Positions 50,383 to 60,207 of a stretch of DNA of 64,000 bases are shown here, in pieces. Source of the stretch: SKGA01 sp051819745 (GTDB lineage Archaea > Nanobdellota > Nanobdellia > Woesearchaeales > SKGA01). The notes below the pieces were generated by a model. It searched no databases, was not told the origin of the DNA, and worked only from the letters and a program-made list of their open reading frames with translations. The DNA lies in NCBI GenBank assembly GCA_051819745.1, contig JBNJGO010000001.1:13237-77236 (forward strand). The letters run 5' to 3'. Each line of letters opens with the position of its first letter. Position 1 is the first letter of the stretch. Made by a program: the position numbers and the translations under genes.

Positions 50383-50605
50383 GTTGTATATGTCATATTA
50401 TGATGTTTTTAACATCCGATGTGTTAGTTCAACCTTTGTTATATTATGTTTTTTTGGTTGATTGTTGATTAAAAAGAGTTTAACTCCGAGTTTCGTTTGG
50501 GAATGAGAACTTCTATATAAATCTGATTACTTTAAAAAGAATACTGCTTATTTTCACTCAATCGACACAATATTTATAAATACTCATTATACTTTCTGTA
50601 TGTAG
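50383..50605. other. Intergenic promoter region
   Basis: The stretch holds divergent promoters: TTTTTAAC (50406-50413) for the minus-strand E1-like gene and TATTTATAAATAC (50571-50583) for the plus-strand giant gene. No gene is supported inside. Confidence 0.4.
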
Positions 50606-53600
50606 GTGAGTTGTGAGGGTATTAGATTGAAAATTCATGTCTTAGTCGGGGTTGCTTTTTTGCTAGTGGTGCTGTTTTCTTCAAGCGCTTACTCGCTATC
50701 TTTTGATGTAGAACCAATTACTTCTCCTGATAATGTTACTGTTAACACTGATTTTTCATGTGTTTTCACTCCGAACGAAACAGCTACAGCTAATATCACT
50801 TGGTTTGTTTCTCGCCTTGATGATTCTATTGAACAGTGGACTGCTGATGATAATTCTTCTATTGCAGTGAATTCTGGTGTTGAGACAACTATTACTACTC
50901 GCTCTGCTTCTGATAATACGACAAAAGGAGAATTATGGTGGTGTCAAGTAACGCTTTACAATTCGACAGATAGTATGATTCTTAACTCTTCAACTAATGT
51001 CTCTATTGTTAATTCATTACCTGAAATTTCTCATCCCGAGCAGTCAGCTGTCATAAGTCATTCTGAAGATGTGCCTTATTCGGACTCGGCTACTGCAACT
51101 GATGCTGATGCTGATGATATTTTTTGGACTTATGCGTATAGTGGTCATGATCCGATCAGTACTGATTTTGATATTTCTCCTTTTGATTTTAATATTAATA
51201 GTGGTTCTGGTTTAATGACTTTTGAAGTAACTAACGAGTCTCAAGCAGGCAACCACACTGTTGACATCATTGCTAAAGATGGTAGTGGGGACGGTCATGT
51301 TCGTACTGTTATTTTTGAAATAATCCCCGTTAATGATTCTCCTTATTTTGATTTGTCAATGGTAAATTGTACTGAAGGCGAATGGTGTAATGGAACGCTT
51401 CCTGTCCTTGATGAGGAAGATGATGCGTTGACATTTTCCACCAATTCCACTCTTATCAATCTTTTATCCAACGGTTCGTATTCTTTTATTCCAGAACGAG
51501 AACACGTTGGGTTGCTTGACGTCGAAGTGAATGTATCTGATGGTGTTGTTGGTAATAATATTTCTGAAACATTCACCTTTAATATTACCTCGGTCAATCA
51601 ACCTCCAAATCTGTCTCTAGAATCAATGACTTCTCTTAATCAAAACGAGTCTTCTCAGCCGTTTATTGCGATTTTCAATGCTTCAGATATTGATTATAAT
51701 GATACTTTGGAATTTTCTATTTCCCCTGTTTGTGGTGAGGATCATTGGAATATATCTAAATTTGTTGATCTTAATGAGTCCACACCTGCAAAAGCAATAA
51801 TTAATGTTTCTTTCTTTGATGATACTACTTGGCTTTCATCAACCACTCACACTAACGATTTCGTCCGTTGTCGTGAAGTTGTTGTTAGTGTTTCTGATGC
51901 TTTAGCGTCTGATTCAGTCCTTCTCAATCTATCAGTTAATAATACTAATGATGATCCTATTATTCATGAACAAAGCTATGCTTCTGTTAATGGGGTTCAA
52001 ACAAACATATCTGATCTTACGACTCCTCAGGGATTTTCTTTTGAGTATAAAGTCAACGCCACCGATCTTGATATGTATACTTATCAAGGAGATTCTCTTC
52101 AATTCTCGATTTCAGGTTCGAACGCTTCATTATTTTCAATTAATGATTCTACTGGTTTGATCTCTTCAGAGTCTACTCTTGACTCCAGTGGTCTTCTTTC
52201 ATTTAATGTTACGGCGTCTGATTTGTATGGTGCTTCTGCAACAAAAACCATTTCTATTGATGTGGTTGAAAGTAATGTTCCTGTTATTCACTCTTTTCCT
52301 CCTGTAGAATGTAGTGAAGATTCGATATGTGAACTGTATATTAATGCTACTGATGAGGATGTTGAAAATCTTACTTTTATAGTTAATGAAATGTCTTTTA
52401 TCAGTCCTGATTCTACTGTTAGTCAATCCGCTCAAGGTATTGCTAATGTGTCGTCTCTTTTTAACATGTCTTTTAATTTTAGTTCGTATAATGATAGTGT
52501 TCCGGTAAATGGTTCTCGAACAATTTATTTATTGAATTTCACACCTAAAAATAGTCAAGTTGGTAATTATAGTTGGAACGTTTCTTTTGTTGATTCTCTT
52601 GGTCTTAAAGACACTCAAGAAGTGTTGTTTTCGGTCAATAACACGCCTGACACCCCTATTTTAAATACTTCTGATTTTGAATCCTCTGTTATTGTTGAAA
52701 ATATTTCTTTTTCAACCAGTATTTCAATACAGGATGATGATTTGTTATATGGTTTAGATAATATCAGTTTTAACATGTCTCTAACTTCAAATAATATCAC
52801 TGCATATTCATTCAACAAAACAGCACCTGATCGTTCAGAGTTCTCGTTCCTCCCTAATAGTTCCCACATTGGTGTTCACACCATTAATATATCTATTAAT
52901 GATTCTACTTCCAGAACTGATTCTAGGGAGTTTTCTTTTGAAGTGTTTGAAAAAAGCATGCCTCCTCAAATAACTTCTATTTACCCAACAAACGATTCGT
53001 TTTCCTTTTCAAGTCCACAACCCGGAAATAAATCCAATGTTTCTTTTAGTGAAAACGCTTCTCTTGAATTTGATGTCGAAGCAGAAGATCCTGATGATGA
53101 TAACATGACTCTTTCATGGTATTATGATGGTGTTAAAAATAGTTCTTGTTCCTACAACGGTAATGGTTCTTGTCCTTTGAACATTTTTTTTAATTTTGCT
53201 GATGCTGGAATTCATACTGTTACTGCTGTCGTTGAAGATGAATATTATGCAAACGCGACTTATGAGTGGATCGTTGATATTAATGACACCAACCGAATTC
53301 CTTTATTTTTGAATGATATACAAGACTATTCGTTTGACAATGGTCGCTCATTAAGTGGTTTTTCAAGAGTATATGATTTTTTCAGATTATCTTCATCCAA
53401 TATGGTATTTATAGATCCTGATGATGATTTGAATCAAAACAATCTTCTTGATGAAGATGAAAATAATACCTTATCGTTTTCTACTTCTAGTGTGACTGGA
53501 AGCACTTCTTGTGATGATTATATTGAATTTTCTTTTGATGGTGTTGATGTTGGTCTTAATCCTACGTCAGTCGGAACCTGTTATGCTCAGTTTATAGCTA

Positions 53601-54445
53601 CCGATCCATACGGTGAGTCTGTTGGTTCAAATGTGGTTCGTTTTGACATTACGGATGTGGATGAAGAGTCTTCAAGTTCTTCTTCAACAACAAGTACTTC
53701 TTCTGGTACAACTACTGTTCGTGAAACAATAACTATTCCTCTTGAAGAGGAGGTTGATGTTCCTGAAACATTCGATATAATGACTGCTGGTACCACTTCA
53801 ATATATGAGAATGGTTCTGTTTCTATTCCTATTGTTGTTGAAAATTCTTGGAATGAAGATTTAGGTTCTATCTCCTTTTCAGCAAACACCTCGCTTGATG
53901 AGAATATTAATTTTACATTTAGCGAAGATTACATTCAATCCCTTTCACAGGATCAAACTAGTAATATTACTCTTTTTATGTCTTCATATCGTTTTGAAGG
54001 TCCTTTTGAAGTAAATATCAGTGCGACAGTAGAATCTCTTGATGGTTTTGTGGACACTGAAACAGTGTATATGAATGCTCTTGAAAAAGCAGGTGAAGAT
54101 ATGGATTCGGTTAATTCAAGAATAGGTTTTACTAGGGATTTGTTAAGCGATAATCCTGAATGTCAAGAATTAACAGAATTTCTTGATTCTGCTGAAAACA
54201 TGAGTTCTTCTGATCCAAGAAAATCTTTGGAAATGGTTGATACTATCACTCAAGCGTGTAAATATATGATTAATCCTCAAACAGAAAAACCTTCTACTGA
54301 AATGCCAAAATCATTTTTGGGTCGTGTTAAGACGTTTGGTGGTTCATTATTTGATTTTAGCAGGTTAGGTGTGACTCTTTTGATAGCTTCTATTGTTGCC
54401 GTTATTATAGGTGTGTTTAGTATATTTACTTTGAAAAGAATTTAA
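50606..54445 (+). CDS. Giant cadherin-like surface protein
   Basis: The 1279-aa protein has a signal peptide (HVLVGVAFLLVVLFSSSAYS), about eight or more cadherin/Ig-like domains marked by repeated VNDSP, NNTNDDP and VDPDDD-type boundaries, a Ser/Thr-rich hinge (SSSSSTTSTSSGTT near 1020), a helical C-terminal segment, and one membrane anchor at the extreme C-terminus (VTLLIASIVAVIIGVFSIFT). TATTTATAAATAC (50571-50583) puts the start near GTG 50606. The many Asn-X-Ser/Thr sites would suit N-glycosylation. S-layer or adhesin functions are both plausible. Confidence 0.8.
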   Translation: MSCEGIRLKIHVLVGVAFLLVVLFSSSAYSLSFDVEPITSPDNVTVNTDFSCVFTPNETATANITWFVSRLDDSIEQWTADDNSSIAVNSGVETTITTRSASDNTTKGELWWCQVTLYNSTDSMILNSSTNVSIVNSLPEISHPEQSAVISHSEDVPYSDSATATDADADDIFWTYAYSGHDPISTDFDISPFDFNINSGSGLMTFEVTNESQAGNHTVDIIAKDGSGDGHVRTVIFEIIPVNDSPYFDLSMVNCTEGEWCNGTLPVLDEEDDALTFSTNSTLINLLSNGSYSFIPEREHVGLLDVEVNVSDGVVGNNISETFTFNITSVNQPPNLSLESMTSLNQNESSQPFIAIFNASDIDYNDTLEFSISPVCGEDHWNISKFVDLNESTPAKAIINVSFFDDTTWLSSTTHTNDFVRCREVVVSVSDALASDSVLLNLSVNNTNDDPIIHEQSYASVNGVQTNISDLTTPQGFSFEYKVNATDLDMYTYQGDSLQFSISGSNASLFSINDSTGLISSESTLDSSGLLSFNVTASDLYGASATKTISIDVVESNVPVIHSFPPVECSEDSICELYINATDEDVENLTFIVNEMSFISPDSTVSQSAQGIANVSSLFNMSFNFSSYNDSVPVNGSRTIYLLNFTPKNSQVGNYSWNVSFVDSLGLKDTQEVLFSVNNTPDTPILNTSDFESSVIVENISFSTSISIQDDDLLYGLDNISFNMSLTSNNITAYSFNKTAPDRSEFSFLPNSSHIGVHTINISINDSTSRTDSREFSFEVFEKSMPPQITSIYPTNDSFSFSSPQPGNKSNVSFSENASLEFDVEAEDPDDDNMTLSWYYDGVKNSSCSYNGNGSCPLNIFFNFADAGIHTVTAVVEDEYYANATYEWIVDINDTNRIPLFLNDIQDYSFDNGRSLSGFSRVYDFFRLSSSNMVFIDPDDDLNQNNLLDEDENNTLSFSTSSVTGSTSCDDYIEFSFDGVDVGLNPTSVGTCYAQFIATDPYGESVGSNVVRFDITDVDEESSSSSSTTSTSSGTTTVRETITIPLEEEVDVPETFDIMTAGTTSIYENGSVSIPIVVENSWNEDLGSISFSANTSLDENINFTFSEDYIQSLSQDQTSNITLFMSSYRFEGPFEVNISATVESLDGFVDTETVYMNALEKAGEDMDSVNSRIGFTRDLLSDNPECQELTEFLDSAENMSSSDPRKSLEMVDTITQACKYMINPQTEKPSTEMPKSFLGRVKTFGGSLFDFSRLGVTLLIASIVAVIIGVFSIFTLKRI

Positions 54446-54453
54446 TGTGTTGT

Positions 54454-55065
54454 TTACTCTTTGTTTTCAAGATGATGGTATGCTTTAATAAGTTTTTTAT
54501 AGAATCGTTCTTGATAATTTTTATCTAATTGATCGTATTTTTCTTTTGCTTGAGAATATAATTCTTGTGCATTTTCAAGTTTTTCTTCTCGTTCAATTGC
54601 ATTAAGCAATCTAACTAATTCCTCTTGTTCTTCAAGTTGATGGTGGTTGTTGGTTTGTCGTGTTCCTTTATGAAAAAATGATGCTATTTTTAAAAGTAGA
54701 GGTGTTTTTGCGTGTTCTTTAATGAGAAGATCAACTATTTCCTTGAATTCATCTAAGAGTACAAGCAGTTGTTCTCGAGAGTATGTTTTTGGAGTATATT
54801 CTATAATTCCTATTTTTTTTATGTATTCTTCTACTTTATCATGATCTTTTTTTTCGAGATATAATTGTTGTATTTCTTCAAGAAGTTCATCATAGGTAAA
54901 TTCGATATCTAATTGTAGTAATTGTTTAAAAAAGTTTTTCGATACAATATAAAGATCTTTTTGAGTAACATCTGTTTTTGATTTTAAACGAGAAATAGCG
55001 CTTTCACTTTGTTGTTTGATAAAAATAAGACTGGGTCTATTCTCATCCTCTTTTTTTGCACTCAT
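54454..55065 (-). CDS. Hypothetical helical protein
   Basis: The 203-aa protein is mostly helix with coiled-coil stretches (QLEEQEELVRLLNAIEREEK), no membrane segment, and no recognised motif. It lies after the giant surface protein on the opposite strand. The ATATTTATAAAT box (55088-55099) is 23-25 nt before the ATG. Function unknown. Confidence 0.55.
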   Translation of the reverse strand: MSAKKEDENRPSLIFIKQQSESAISRLKSKTDVTQKDLYIVSKNFFKQLLQLDIEFTYDELLEEIQQLYLEKKDHDKVEEYIKKIGIIEYTPKTYSREQLLVLLDEFKEIVDLLIKEHAKTPLLLKIASFFHKGTRQTNNHHQLEEQEELVRLLNAIEREEKLENAQELYSQAKEKYDQLDKNYQERFYKKLIKAYHHLENKE

Positions 55066-55270
55066 TATATCTATGACACCTTATGATATTTATAAATGTT
55101 GTCTCTTTTTTCGTTTTGATTTTTCTTATTTATTGCAATTTAGGTTTAATACTTCGCTGTTTTGCAACGACTAAATAATTTCGCGTTGTAATGACCAAAA
55201 ATCCGTCTTGAAAATCTGTCAATACTTTCCGCTTGCTCTGATTGGGATGGTTGATTTTAGGATTTTTGTT
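55066..55270. other. Intergenic stretch with a hairpin
   Basis: A stem-loop pairs TTGCAACG (55162-55169) with CGTTGTAA (55184-55191) with one wobble. The rest has no protein or tRNA signature. A small RNA is possible but weakly supported. Confidence 0.3.
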
Positions 55271-55585
55271 TTATTCGTTTTTGCTTGTTGTTTCAAGATA
55301 ATATGTACCGATAAGTGGAATTTGTTCTATAGTTCCTTTGACTTTAGTTGTCGATCCTTTTTCGGGAATTTCGGACTGTGCTACAAAAATACTGTCTGTT
55401 TCTCCTTTTAGCATATATCCTGAAAAAGATCCTAATTCGATCCCTTCTTGCACTGTTCCTTTAATAGTTACTGTTTCGCCCACTGATTCTTCAGTTTTAA
55501 TGTCCTCTATGGGTGTTGTACATGCAGTTAAAAAAACCATGACTGCCAATAACAAAAGCATACTAATGTGTTTTTTATATATCAT
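55271..55585 (-). CDS. Small lipoprotein with OB-fold-like domain
   Basis: Starting at MIYKKHIS (104 aa), the protein has a hydrophobic helix and a lipobox-like LTAC (residues ~18-21), so the mature N-terminal Cys would be lipidated. The remaining ~80 residues have a strand pattern (VGETVTIKGTVQEGIELGSF, TKVKGTIEQIP) like a small OB fold. Function unknown. Confidence 0.65.
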   Translation of the reverse strand: MIYKKHISMLLLLAVMVFLTACTTPIEDIKTEESVGETVTIKGTVQEGIELGSFSGYMLKGETDSIFVAQSEIPEKGSTTKVKGTIEQIPLIGTYYLETTSKNE

Positions 55586-55785
55586 AATTATTTCTTCAGA
55601 TCTTCTTATTTTTATGTGTTTCGAATAATTATTAAACAAAAATAATTTATGTCTTTATCTTTATTGCCTTGTAAATGACACTCATTCAGTATAATGTGAT
55701 TTTGTCTTGAACTAAGTTGTCTTTATTTCTTTACCGCATAACATAAATAAATACGTTGTTTTTCTTTTCAAGTAGTGTCATAAGC

Positions 55786-55794
55786 TATTTATAT
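55786..55794 (+). promoter_or_regulatory. TATA element of the MoxR operon
   Basis: TATTTATAT lies about 22-30 nt before the ATG at 55816, which is preferred over the in-frame ATG at 55756. Confidence 0.5.
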
Positions 55795-55815
55795 GTGTTC
55801 GTATGCGAGTATATT

Positions 55816-56844
55816 ATGACTGATAAAGAATCTTTTCTTTCAAGACCTGACGAGTTCATTGATGAACCTTCACGTAGAAAAATAGAATACTATGCGAAAA
55901 AATTTGCTAATGCAAGGATTGAAGTGGCTAAAGTAGTTATAGGTCAAGATAAAGTCGTATCTCTTCTTTTTGAGGCATTAATAACAAACGGTCACGTTCT
56001 CATAGAGGGGGTTCCTGGAATTGGTAAAACTCTTCTTGTCAGGACTCTTTCCAAAATAATTGGTTGTTCCTATTCTCGTATTCAGTTCACACCTGATTTA
56101 CTTCCAACTGACATTGTTGGTGTAACAACATATGAAGAAGGAAAAGGATTTTTTACGATAAAAGGTCCTGTGTTCTCAAATTTTGTTCTTGGTGACGAGA
56201 TAAACCGTTCTCCTCCGAAAGTACAATCTTCTTTACTTCAGGCGATGCAGGAGCGAGAAGCTACTATTGGTAAAGAAACATTCAAATTGCCAAGTCCTTT
56301 TTTTGTAATGGCAACACAAAACCCTGTCGAAAATTTAGGTACATATAAATTACCTGAAGCTCAGCTTGATCGTTTCATTTTTAAGATTCGTATGGATTAT
56401 CCTTCTATTGATTACGAAGAAGATATTTTAGATACGAATATTAGTATCCAGAAATTTTCTTCATTTGACATTCCTTCTTTGTTCGATTCTGAGGAAATTC
56501 TTGAAATTCAAGGTCTTTCAAAAAAAATATTCATGGATCAAAAATTAAAACGCTATATTGTTCGTCTTATCGATGCTACAAGAAATCCATCCAAATATAA
56601 TCTTGATAAAGGGTCAAAATATATTGAATTTGGCTCTTCTCCTCGGGGAAGTATCAGTTTGTTTATCGCTTCAAAAGTTAGGGCTCTTATGGATGGTAGG
56701 TGGTATGTGACTCCAAAAGATATCAAAGAGTTAGCAATTCCTATTCTTAGACATAGAATTCTCCTGAATTTTGAAGGTCAAGCCGAAGGTATCCAAACTG
56801 AAACGTTGATTAAAGAACTACTTGAGCAAGTTCCTTTGTTATAG
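55816..56844 (+). CDS. MoxR-family AAA+ ATPase
   Basis: The ~342-aa ATPase has Walker A EGVPGIGKTLLVRT, the MoxR signature RIQFTPDLLPTDIVG, Walker B FVLGDEINRSPP and sensor motifs ATQNPVENLGTYKLPEAQLD. MoxR proteins act as chaperone-like ATPases with VWA-domain partners, often for metal-centre or surface-protein assembly. The next two genes encode a DUF58 and a VWA protein, the classic partners. Starts at ATG 55816. Confidence 0.93.
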   Translation: MTDKESFLSRPDEFIDEPSRRKIEYYAKKFANARIEVAKVVIGQDKVVSLLFEALITNGHVLIEGVPGIGKTLLVRTLSKIIGCSYSRIQFTPDLLPTDIVGVTTYEEGKGFFTIKGPVFSNFVLGDEINRSPPKVQSSLLQAMQEREATIGKETFKLPSPFFVMATQNPVENLGTYKLPEAQLDRFIFKIRMDYPSIDYEEDILDTNISIQKFSSFDIPSLFDSEEILEIQGLSKKIFMDQKLKRYIVRLIDATRNPSKYNLDKGSKYIEFGSSPRGSISLFIASKVRALMDGRWYVTPKDIKELAIPILRHRILLNFEGQAEGIQTETLIKELLEQVPLL

Positions 56845-56859
56845 TATGGTTGGTGTCTT

Positions 56860-57759
56860 ATGGCGATAAATGAGCTGAATGTTAATTTTGCTTCTCACTA
56901 TCCTCGTCTTCAAATTTCTGGTCGAAGAGGGGTGTTATCCAAATCTATTGAGGGTAATTGGGCAACCTCTTTTAAAGGTCGAGGTGTTGAATTCACTGGT
57001 TTTCGCGCATACACCTATAATGATGATGCTTCTCTTATAGACTGGAAAGCAAGTCTTCGTTCAAAAGATGTTCTTGTTAGGGAGTTTGAAGAATTTAAGA
57101 ATTTTAAAGTTATTTTTCTTCTTGATGTTTCTGATTCGATGCTTTTTTCTACAACTAATAAGTTAAAAGCAGAATATGGTGCAGAGTTAGTATATGCTAT
57201 TTCGCAATCTGCACTTCATGCCGGCGATGCTATAGGTCTTGCAATGGTTAGTGATGGTGTTATTGCTTCTGTTGAACCTTCTTTTGGTAAGGGTATGCGT
57301 CATCGTTTTGAGAAAGTGCTTTCCAATAAAATTAATTATGGTGGTAAAAAAGATTTTAAGAAATCTCTCTTCGAACTTGATTCGCTTCTTGATGATAGAA
57401 CTATTATTATTTTTGTTTCTGATTTTTTGAACTTGCCTGAGAATTGGGAGCGCTATCTTCGTATTATTTCGATGCGACATCACGTTATGGGTATTATGCT
57501 TAAAGATAAGCGAGATAGAGAATTATCTGGTGTTAAGGGTCAGTTTGTTCTTCAAGATATGGCTGGTTCGCAATCCATGTATGTTGATGCTAAACATTTA
57601 AAAAAAGAATATTACTTTCGTACTCTCGAACAAGAAAACTATGTGTTTGATGTTTTCAGAAAATTAAAAAGTGGTTGTGTTCGTTTGATTAATGGCGACC
57701 CGTATGAAAAGTCTCTTCAGCATTTTTTCGTATCTCTTCATCGAATGCAAAAGGGTTGA
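56860..57759 (+). CDS. DUF58/VWA-like protein
   Basis: The 299-aa protein carries the DUF58 signature YTYNDDASLIDWKASLRS (near residue 50), then a VWA-like MIDAS segment LLDVSDSMLF. Partner of MoxR ATPases in many operons. The N-terminal region contains GRRGVLSKSIEGNWAT, typical of the family. No membrane helix. It starts 16 nt after MoxR. Confidence 0.88.
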   Translation: MAINELNVNFASHYPRLQISGRRGVLSKSIEGNWATSFKGRGVEFTGFRAYTYNDDASLIDWKASLRSKDVLVREFEEFKNFKVIFLLDVSDSMLFSTTNKLKAEYGAELVYAISQSALHAGDAIGLAMVSDGVIASVEPSFGKGMRHRFEKVLSNKINYGGKKDFKKSLFELDSLLDDRTIIIFVSDFLNLPENWERYLRIISMRHHVMGIMLKDKRDRELSGVKGQFVLQDMAGSQSMYVDAKHLKKEYYFRTLEQENYVFDVFRKLKSGCVRLINGDPYEKSLQHFFVSLHRMQKG

Positions 57760-57765
57760 TTATAT

Positions 57766-58725
57766 ATGTGGACAATAGAATTTATAAGGCCTGACTGGCT
57801 ATGGTTATCTCTCATCATTCCTTTACTTATTATAGCTCATTTTTTCTTTTTGAAACGAACACAGACAAAAGCTCTGAGATTTGCTAATTTTGAAGCTATC
57901 AAAAGAGTTGCTGGAAAACGATTTGTCACCAAGAATATAACTGTGCTTTTAATTAGGATTTTTGTTTTTTCAGCATTAATTCTTGCTGTTTCAGGAGCTT
58001 CTTTTGTCTATGATGGAACTCGAAATGATTTTGATTATGTTATTGCAATAGACACCTCTAGTTCTATGACAAATAATGATATTTCTCCTTCCCGATTTGA
58101 TTATGCGAAAGAATCTTCTATAGACCTTCTTAATCAAGTTGACACTACAGCTTCCTTTGGTTTATTATCATTTTCGGGTGTGACTTTTATCCAGCATCCG
58201 CTCAGTCAAGATAAGCTACCGCTTCGTTTATCGATTGCCAATCTTAACATTTCTCGAACTGGAGGGACAGATATTTCCGGCGCTATAATAAGTGCAACTA
58301 ATCTTCTTTTAGATTCTGAGCGTGGACGAGCTCTAGTCCTCTTTACCGATGGTGTTGACACTGTAGGTGCTTTTATTGATGATAACGTTCGTCAAGCAGT
58401 TCTTTATGCAAAGCGTCATGGTGTTACAATTTTTCCGGTCGCGTTAGGTCTTGATTCTTCTCGTGTTTCATATCTTCCTGATTCGTTTAATCTTTCAACC
58501 CGTTTAGGGTCTGAATCATTAGAATATATGGCTAATCAAACAGGTGGTGAAGTTTTTAAGATATCTTCTTCCGAATCTCTTGAAGAAGATTTTTCAAAAT
58601 TTGATACTCGCGCGTCTTCATCTCGTATTTTGATAGATCTTCAGTCCTATGCGTTAATATTTGCTTTTGGTCTTCTTTTTATAGAGTGGGTTCTTATTAA
58701 TCTTATTTTTAGGAGGGTGATCTGA
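57766..58725 (+). CDS. VWA-domain membrane protein (BatA-like)
   Basis: The 319-aa protein has an N-terminal pair of membrane helices (WLWLSLIIPLLIIAHFF; LIRIFVFSALILAVSG), a VWA domain with MIDAS residues DTSSSMTNND, RTGGTDISG and FTDGVDTVG, and a C-terminal helix (ALIFAFGLLFIEWVL). The extracytoplasmic VWA domain faces outward. This is the BatA-like arm of the MoxR system. Confidence 0.88.
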   Translation: MWTIEFIRPDWLWLSLIIPLLIIAHFFFLKRTQTKALRFANFEAIKRVAGKRFVTKNITVLLIRIFVFSALILAVSGASFVYDGTRNDFDYVIAIDTSSSMTNNDISPSRFDYAKESSIDLLNQVDTTASFGLLSFSGVTFIQHPLSQDKLPLRLSIANLNISRTGGTDISGAIISATNLLLDSERGRALVLFTDGVDTVGAFIDDNVRQAVLYAKRHGVTIFPVALGLDSSRVSYLPDSFNLSTRLGSESLEYMANQTGGEVFKISSSESLEEDFSKFDTRASSSRILIDLQSYALIFAFGLLFIEWVLINLIFRRVI

Positions 58726-59171
58726 TGCTCGATATTTTTTTCTCTGATTCTTTCCTTCTTTTTGTTTCAATCATCCTTAGTGTTATAGCCTCGCAGTTCA
58801 TAAAACAATGGTTATCTCCTGTTCCCTTCAAACTATTCAATAGAGTTGGTGGGATGCCTAGCACTCATGCTTCAGTCGTCGGCGCGGTACTATGCGGTAT
58901 ATTACTCATTCAAGGTTTTTCTCTCTTATTTGTTGTTGCGTTTGCATTCGGAATCCTTGTTTTACGAGATTCATTTGGTGTTCGTTTTGCAAGTGGGGAG
59001 AACGCTAAACTTCTTCAAAGTTTTCTTCCAAAAGAAAAACAATCACAAGTAATTATTGATGAAGGTCATACTCCCAAACAGTTATTGGCTGGTTTTGTAT
59101 TGGGTTGTGCTGTTGTACTCGTAGTAGGTGTTGTTTTTGGAATGGGTTATATTACTGGGTTGATAGTATGA
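58725..59171 (+). CDS. Divergent PAP2/DUF212-family membrane protein
   Basis: The 148-aa protein has about four helices and the DUF212 signature NRVGGMPSTHASVVGA followed by VLRDSFGVRFASGENAK. The family is related to acid phosphatase/phosphatidic acid phosphatases. The first and last residues overlap neighbours (start next to the VWA stop; stop inside the PIN ATG), so it is co-translated. Substrate unknown. Confidence 0.85.
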   Translation: MLDIFFSDSFLLFVSIILSVIASQFIKQWLSPVPFKLFNRVGGMPSTHASVVGAVLCGILLIQGFSLLFVVAFAFGILVLRDSFGVRFASGENAKLLQSFLPKEKQSQVIIDEGHTPKQLLAGFVLGCAVVLVVGVVFGMGYITGLIV

Positions 59172-59665
59172 AAGAATTGTTTGATTCGTTTCCACATATC
59201 GATTTTACATCTTCGAAAAAAATTGATTTTTTTGTTGATACTTGTTTTCTTCGTTATATTTGCAGTCATCATCTTGAAAAAGATTTTCTTTCTTTTTGTT
59301 CACATAACCTTGTTGCAGTAACATCTTTTACTGTTGAAGAATTAGTATTTCATCATAATACTATGTCGACTGAGCAAAAGACTCATCTTCGTCATGTTCT
59401 TAAGAAAAAACCTTCTTTGATTGTTGTTGATATTCCTGTTAGTCCGGGAAATGGTGATTTGGAGCGTTCGTTTGTTTCTTCTATGGATTCTCGTTTTTTA
59501 TCTCTTGTTCGAGATCCTTCTGATGCAGTGTTATTTGCGGTTGCAGTAAACTATTCTGCTGACATTCTTACTCGCGATAAACATCATCTTTTTAATTCGT
59601 TGGTTGAGAACGGTTCTTCTGATTATAATATTAGAATATGGAATATGTTTCCAGGTGATATATGA
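59168..59665 (+). CDS. PIN-domain protein
   Basis: Starting at ATG 59168 (165 aa; overlaps the previous stop as ATGA), the protein has a PIN-like fold with acidic residues in FFVDTCFLRYI, SFTVEELVF, RDPSDAVLFAVAV and DILTRDKHHL, suggesting a metal-binding nuclease site. No antitoxin gene is adjacent, so a toxin-antitoxin module is not supported; a role in RNA processing with its operon partners is possible. Confidence 0.75.
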   Translation: MKELFDSFPHIDFTSSKKIDFFVDTCFLRYICSHHLEKDFLSFCSHNLVAVTSFTVEELVFHHNTMSTEQKTHLRHVLKKKPSLIVVDIPVSPGNGDLERSFVSSMDSRFLSLVRDPSDAVLFAVAVNYSADILTRDKHHLFNSLVENGSSDYNIRIWNMFPGDI

Positions 59666-60138
59666 TGGTTGTTCAAACTGATGAAAATGGATTGTTACTT
59701 TCAGGGCTTTTTTTATGTAATGATAAAAAAGAAGTGTTATTGCTTCGAAGAAAAGATAAAGGAACTCTTGAAACTCCAGGTGGTAAGGTTGAAGAAGACG
59801 ATTGCAAAGATCTTAAAACAGCTGGTGTTACAGTGGATGATTTGTCTCGCACTGCTGTCCGAGAATTATTTGAAGAGTTGGAACAGTCTATAATTATTGA
59901 AGAAATGTCTTATGTTGGTCCTTTTCAATTTTCTTTTAAGGATGGTATTGAGGGGATTGCTCATAAGTTTGTTTCTAAAATTGTTTTTGGAGCTCCGAGA
60001 ATTCAAGAAACTGATTCTTTCTCGGAAATTGTCTGGGTTCCTATCAAAGATTTTTGTTCTCGAAAGGATCTTTCCACAGATATTATGCAAAATTGTACTT
60101 CCTTGAAAAATAAGTTAGAGTCGTTTGTAAACACGTAA
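59662..60138 (+). CDS. NUDIX hydrolase with an expanded Nudix box
   Basis: The 158-aa protein has a Nudix fold with the box beginning TPGGKVEEDD and continuing AVRELFEELE. Between the GG and the RE of the helix there are about 13 extra residues (CKDLKTAGVTVDD region), and the usual final Gly of EExG is replaced (EELEQ). The N-terminal strand LLLRRKDKGTLE also matches the family. The catalytic Glu residues are present. Substrate unknown. The start overlaps the PIN stop (ATGA). Confidence 0.85.
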   Translation: MMVVQTDENGLLLSGLFLCNDKKEVLLLRRKDKGTLETPGGKVEEDDCKDLKTAGVTVDDLSRTAVRELFEELEQSIIIEEMSYVGPFQFSFKDGIEGIAHKFVSKIVFGAPRIQETDSFSEIVWVPIKDFCSRKDLSTDIMQNCTSLKNKLESFVNT

Positions 60139-60207
60139 TAAATATTTTTTTTTCTTATCGTTATTAATGTATTTGGGTTGTATTATATATTATTCAGAAA
60201 AATATTC

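Noticed and set aside
59168..59665. Toxin of a toxin-antitoxin pair
   Set aside because: No adjacent antitoxin-like gene; it is embedded in a MoxR operon.
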